Positions 60,162-64,000 of a DNA stretch of 64,000 bases are shown piece after piece; positions within the stretch are counted from its first letter, which is position 1, and every line of letters begins with the position of its first letter. The notes below the pieces were generated by a model. It had not been told where the DNA came from. It was given only the letters and a program-made list of their open reading frames with translations, and made no database searches. A program made the translations under genes and the position numbers. Source of the DNA: Gamsiella multidivaricata (lineage: Eukaryota; Mortierellomycota; Mortierellomycetes; Mortierellales; Mortierellaceae); contig NW_026251730.1 of assembly GCF_025024155.1 (NCBI RefSeq), forward strand, positions 124,001-188,000, written 5' to 3'.

Positions 60162-61776
60162 TGAAGAGAAGAGCTAGATGATTTGGGCGTTGTTCAAAAT
60201 ATAATAAAGTCTATCGCCGCTGCCTAAGAAAGATGATCCGCGATGGTTCGTTAGCAAAATGGGAAACGCGAAGCGAGCACACACACACACACACATATAC
60301 ATATATATACACACATATTCATGGAGATAGACACACACAGACACATAGACAAGACAGATAGGCGTGAATTCGAAGATAGGACGGATGTTTGGATTGTTGT
60401 TATTGTCGATGTGGGACAGAAAGAGCTGCAAAGAGAGACGGAGCGGGGGAGGGGCAAGCGAACGCGTTCATTCCGTGGGACAATTAGGATCTGACACATG
60501 GCCAATTGTGTACGATGGATATAATGCGGCTGCAGTGTCGATTCTTCTTTTCTTTGTGTGTGTGTAAGGAACGCTGGGTTCCTGGCACACATCACCCTTC
60601 TCTGACTCACTAGACAACGGAAGAGGGCGATATAGTGTAAAAGGATGCAGGCTGCCAAGCAAGATGATGAGACTGCGCTGTTTGGCTGATCAGGCTCGAA
60701 TCACGAGGACAGCGGCTCCAGTGGGAGTAGGACAAGGGAGATGAGGAATAGATGGAGGAGATGGGGAGATGATGGTAAATGGGACATGAGAGGCATGGAC
60801 GGTACCTACCTCGCTCTTCTTTCTCTTGCACGGTGTGTGAATAAATCGATCGATAGCGGGGCGGAGTCGAGACGGCGGAGAGTGATGAGGATGGAGAAGA
60901 ATATGGAGATGAGGGAGATGAGGATGAGGATGAAGAGGATGTGGCGGACAGAGAGGGTGATGATAGGGTGAGAGGAAAGATGGAGTGTGTGCACCGGGGA
61001 GTGATGATGAAAGAAAGAGAAACCAATAGGGGGAGGCGCCTTTTTGGAGTTGCGGAGAGGACGACTGAGGACTGAGGATATTAATTGCGGGCAAAACTAA
61101 ATGCGCTCAGCTCAGGCTGCTTAAACTCAAACGACGAGCCAGGAAGTGAATGCGAGGGATGAAAGCCCATGCTGCCAGCATGTCCATCCCTATGCTGACT
61201 GCACACCTCCTCCCCACTCTCTCTTGGGAAACAGTGGTTACTCTCGATTTCTTCCCCCCAGCTCCCTAGAGGAGCCCTGAGGGAGATCACACTCCTCTGC
61301 GGACGGACTTGATCCCAATATGGCCCAATGGAGTGTAGACGTTCGATTCAAAAGACAACCTTGAGCGTATTGTCGCCAGCTACGCTAGCAATGTCGATCT
61401 TCCGGAGGGGTATTTGAATACTATGGACATATGCGTGTGTTTGTGTGGATCTACTGCTGTGCTCTATGCCCATGGATACTCTAAACACAATTACACAGAC
61501 ACAGCGCCGCGCCTGGGGTAGTGATACTGATAGTGACACTAGTGATGATGCTGATGGTGGTGCTGGTACCCAGACAGACCAGGGCTGAGCAAAAGAGGAA
61601 ATTATTGTTTTTCGCCGAGAGATTAAGAAAGAGACATGTCATCATCGTCGTGCATCCCTGTCTTTCTCTCTCCCTCTTTCCTTTCTCACACACACACACG
61701 CACACAAACATATATCTCCTCTCCCCTACTTCCCTCTTCTCACCCTAGGCATAGGAGACTCACCAGATACACCGAC
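60162..61776. other. Divergent upstream region of the Chs4-like and DUF3712-like genes
   Basis: No supported gene in 1.6 kb. A CA/TA microsatellite lies at about 60278-60350 and purine-rich GAGATGAGGATG repeats at about 60885-60945. A CA run at about 61685-61712 precedes a ctag acceptor at 61746-61749, so the gene starting at 61777 probably has an upstream exon or a spliced leader. A candidate exon with gtacc donor lies near 61468-61567 (reading MPMDTLNTITQTQRRAWGSD), but its phase does not fit the downstream frame. Confidence 0.5.
60278..60350 (+). repeat. CA/TA dinucleotide microsatellite
   Basis: An imperfect (AC)n tract merges with (AT)n and CACAGACACA units about 120-190 bases upstream of the Chs4-like start codon. 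Confidence 0.85.
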
Positions 61777-62732
61777 ATGGTGCTGGAAAAGATCCGTCAA
61801 CGGTTCGACCTGAGTGTGGTCAAGCACATCGACCTCGAGGACATGGCCATTGACTTCACTGGCCCCGACCACTGGACCTCGACCCTCTCCTCCGACCGCC
61901 TCGTCGCCCGTCTCACCCACATCCCCGGGTTCACCTGGCCCATCCAGCAGGTCCAACTCACGGTAAGAACCAACACTTTTTACAATTCACATGTCATTCA
62001 CCGCGGAAAATGAATACTACCATGTAGTACGATGCGGTGTAGAGTGTACAAAGAAAAAAAAAATTAACGCTAATCGATCTTTCCTCTAGGTCCTTGTTCA
62101 GGTACCATGGAAATCGCATGCCATACTTTCATGAGACTCTTCTTTCCTACAAAGATCGATTTTGCTCACTACTCACCTTCTCTCACCGCCCATTCCTCTC
62201 GCGCCTCTTTTTATTTTTTTTTCCTTCTTCAGGACAAGGGCGAGCACCTCGGCTCTTTATACTCACCCTTCACGCCTGCATCCGTCTCTCGCGGCCAAAT
62301 CACTTCCTCCATCTCCTTCTCCCCCCTCCACATCCCCCCCGAGTCCCACACCGCCTTCAGTACCTTCATCGCCGCCCTCACTACCCAGTCTTACCACACC
62401 TTCACCATCAGGGGTTCCGCCGATATCCAGTTCAAGCTCGGACGACTCCTTGGTGTCCATGCGCTTAATGGTGTCGATTTCTTGTCAGATTTGACCTTGA
62501 GGGGGCTGAATAACTTGCCGGGAATTAAGTGTACGGATGTGAAGGATGTAAAGTCAGAAATCCATGAGGGACAGGAACGAGAACAGGATATGTTGCAGAT
62601 GACGGTGCTGTTGGATATCCCTAATCCGAGCCAGTTGTCCCTCACACTGGGTGATATCACACTTGAAGTACTCTACAGTGACCAGACCTCTGCATCAACA
62701 GAGGCAGCAGAAGCAGCAACAGAAACAGCAAC

Positions 62733-62817
<85 letters not shown>

Positions 62818-63198
62818 TCGACTATATCTTCTACGGACTCGTGGGTCGAAGCTGAAGAACAAGATGTCAACAGAGGACAGCAGCAACAACAACAACAAGA
62901 ACAACAACTCTTTGAAGAAAACTCTGACCATGTCATAGGTACCATCCATCTTCCGGGTCTGATCCTGCTACAAGGTGCGAACGACGGTCGGGTCGCAACA
63001 CTCAGACTTGACACGCGCCTGCAGCGGACAAAACTTTTCCTGGACGATATCGCAAAAGAATCACGGACAGTGCATCTGAAAGGGTTTCAGGGTACTTCCG
63101 AGAACGAAGCCCTGGCCGCTGGCTTGGTCACCTTGGCGACTTCCTTTATTATGCCCAGCTTTATGCTCCCAACCGATCCGAAGCATTCATTCAAATAG
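61777..63198 (+). CDS. DUF3712-like protein with a 12-base microexon
   Basis: Exons 61777-61962, 62090-62101 and 62233-63198 join in phase 0, giving 387 residues. The middle exon is only 12 bases (GTCCTTGTTCAG, coding VLVQ), flanked by ctag and gtacc. Splicing it in gives VQLTVLVQDKGEHLGSLYSP. The body has repeated beta-rich modules: FTIRGSADIQFKLGRLLG, then VDFLSDLTLRGLNNLPG, LDIPNPSQLSLTLGDITLEV and VHLKGFQGTSENEALAAGL. These resemble the fungal DUF3712 family, membrane-associated proteins of unknown, possibly lipid-related function. A Thr-Ala repeat (from a CAACAG array) and a Gln run separate the second and third modules. The start at 61777 is the first ATG after a splice acceptor; family members usually have an N-terminal membrane segment, which is missing here, so a first exon may lie upstream. 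Confidence 0.72.
62708..62813 (+). repeat. CAACAG/ACAGCA hexamer array
   Basis: About 17 units of the six-base repeat. In the coding frame it gives alternating Thr-Ala; the other + frame would give poly-Gln and the reverse strand poly-Cys or Ala-Val. Confidence 0.9.
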
Positions 63199-63298
63199 CT
63201 GCATGGACATAAAAAGAAAACGCGCTCGTCTTTTGCAATAAAACAGAGAGAGAGAGAGTTATTGACATTATTTTTATTCGCACTATTATCCACTTCAC

Positions 63299-64000
63299 TC
63301 AAGTACGAACTTTCTTGGGCACGGCATGCGAATGATTGGCTCCCGCACTTCCACACAGCAACGCCTGCTCCTCCTGCTTCATTGGGCTATCCGTGCAATA
63401 CCTAATTCTCCTCACCCATTCATCCCTCACCACCTGCTCGATCGTCAACCTCTTCCTCGCATCAGGCTCCAAAATCGCATAAAGCACCCTCCTGCACCCA
63501 GGCGTCTCGATCCGGTCAATGAACTCGTGCCCGCCAATATGCCCATTATATGCGAATGTGTTGTACGCCGTCAGGGGTACTGCTACCGCAGACATCACTG
63601 TGTCCTCGTTGGGTTTCGGAGTAAACTTCCCTGCTGAAGATGACGACGATGATGACGACGAAGGGTAAGAACCTGGCGATCCTACGGCCGAAGAACTCGG
63701 ACTCTCTACCTTATCAGCCCCTTGGTGTTTCTGCTGACCCACTTCATACGCTCTCCCGGGCACTGCCTCCCCATTCACGCCTGCACTCGCAGCCACAGCC
63801 GCAGCTGATGATCTCCAGGTCGAGAAATGCGACGACCTCACGCTCTGCGAACTCTGCGAGCTCGCCGTGCTCAGTAAGCTCGATGACGAACAAGCGGATG
63901 CTACTTTTCGGTTCAGAGCCTGTCGCCTCTCGAACTGCAGTCTTCGTTGGGTTTCCCCATATCGGTGTGTGACAATGTTACCGACGAATTTCGCAAACCG
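63299..64000 (-). CDS. Protein kinase, C-terminal part (cut by the window edge)
   Basis: Open frame of 233 codons plus stop that continues past the right edge. The end of a kinase C-lobe is visible: HEFIDRIETPGCRRVLYAIL, EPDARKRLTIEQVVRDEW and VRRIRYCTD. This is the subdomain XI region with its invariant Arg in ARKRLT. Before it lies a Ser/Ala/Gly-rich, probably disordered insert of about 120 residues containing a Ser run, which interrupts the C-lobe. The pattern recalls fungal Npr1/Hal4/Hal5-type kinases that regulate transporters, but the catalytic loop is outside the window, so family and activity are inferred. It is convergent with the DUF3712-like gene, with 100 bases between stop codons. 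Confidence 0.7.
   Translation of the reverse strand, partial: RFAKFVGNIVTHRYGETQRRLQFERRQALNRKVASACSSSSLLSTASSQSSQSVRSSHFSTWRSSAAAVAASAGVNGEAVPGRAYEVGQQKHQGADKVESPSSSAVGSPGSYPSSSSSSSSSAGKFTPKPNEDTVMSAVAVPLTAYNTFAYNGHIGGHEFIDRIETPGCRRVLYAILEPDARKRLTIEQVVRDEWVRRIRYCTDSPMKQEEQALLCGSAGANHSHAVPKKVRT

Noticed and set aside
61468..61567. Candidate first exon of the DUF3712-like gene (acidic frame or the hydrophobic VILIVTLVMML frame)
   Set aside because: Neither frame joins in phase through the gtacc donor to the acceptor at 61749.
1..64000. tRNA, rRNA or other structured RNA genes
   Set aside because: I looked for B-box-like GTTCGAATC patterns and rRNA-like stretches and found none outside coding sequence; a covariance-model search would be needed to be sure.

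Overview
The window looks like a chromosome segment from a filamentous fungus, most likely an early-diverging one (Mucoromycota, Mortierella-like). Nearly every gene is split by short GT..AG introns of about 100-140 bases. Introns and UTRs carry long poly-T or pyrimidine tracts, and coding regions carry Gln/Ser/Gly-rich low-complexity runs. Several genes are typical of fungi: a DEP-DEP-RGS protein of the Sst2/FlbA type, a Chs4/Skt5 chitin synthase activator, the SAGA subunit Spt8, a Drs2-type flippase and a DUF3712-like protein. The assignment to Mortierella rests on gene style and is an inference. Where possible I rebuilt exon structures by hand, using splice signals, reading phase and family conservation.

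Layout. 1-2248: no confident gene. 2255-4912 (+): casein kinase 1. 7726-12589 (+): large RRM + YTH RNA-binding protein. 12981-14865 (-): secreted sulfatase. 17766-20050 (+): disordered protein of unknown function. 20240-22543 (-): Spt8, eight exons. 23080-27571 (+): P4-ATPase, nine exons, divergent from Spt8. 28478-33714 (+): 1634-residue coiled-coil protein. 35541-37175 (+): F-box/LRR-like protein. 38064-42648 (-): RGS protein with a poly-Q tail. 45079-47860 (-): S9 family serine peptidase. 49128-50159 (+): intact Tc1/mariner DD34E transposase. 50419-56335 (-): tandem array of four Ubl/ubiquitin/Cys-rich/RING genes, two open and two broken. 56628-57254 (+): small three-exon orphan gene. 57613-60161 (-): Chs4/Skt5-like SEL1-repeat protein ending in a CaaX box. 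61777-63198 (+): DUF3712-like protein with a 12-base microexon. 63299-64000 (-): C-terminal part of a protein kinase, cut by the window edge.

Most of the window is ordinary eukaryotic housekeeping (signalling, transcription, membrane and cell-wall functions) and the genes do not form one pathway. The exception is 49-57 kb: a transposase next to four paralogues whose best copy joins an N-terminal ubiquitin-like domain, a near-canonical ubiquitin ending LRGG-G, a conserved Cys-rich module and a RING-H2 finger. That is a ubiquitin-like moiety and a putative E3 ligase in one polypeptide. Paralogue decay is unusual: six in-frame stop codons (five TAG) and no frameshift in two copies, while all RING zinc ligands are kept. 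This array is the best candidate in the window for an undescribed system.
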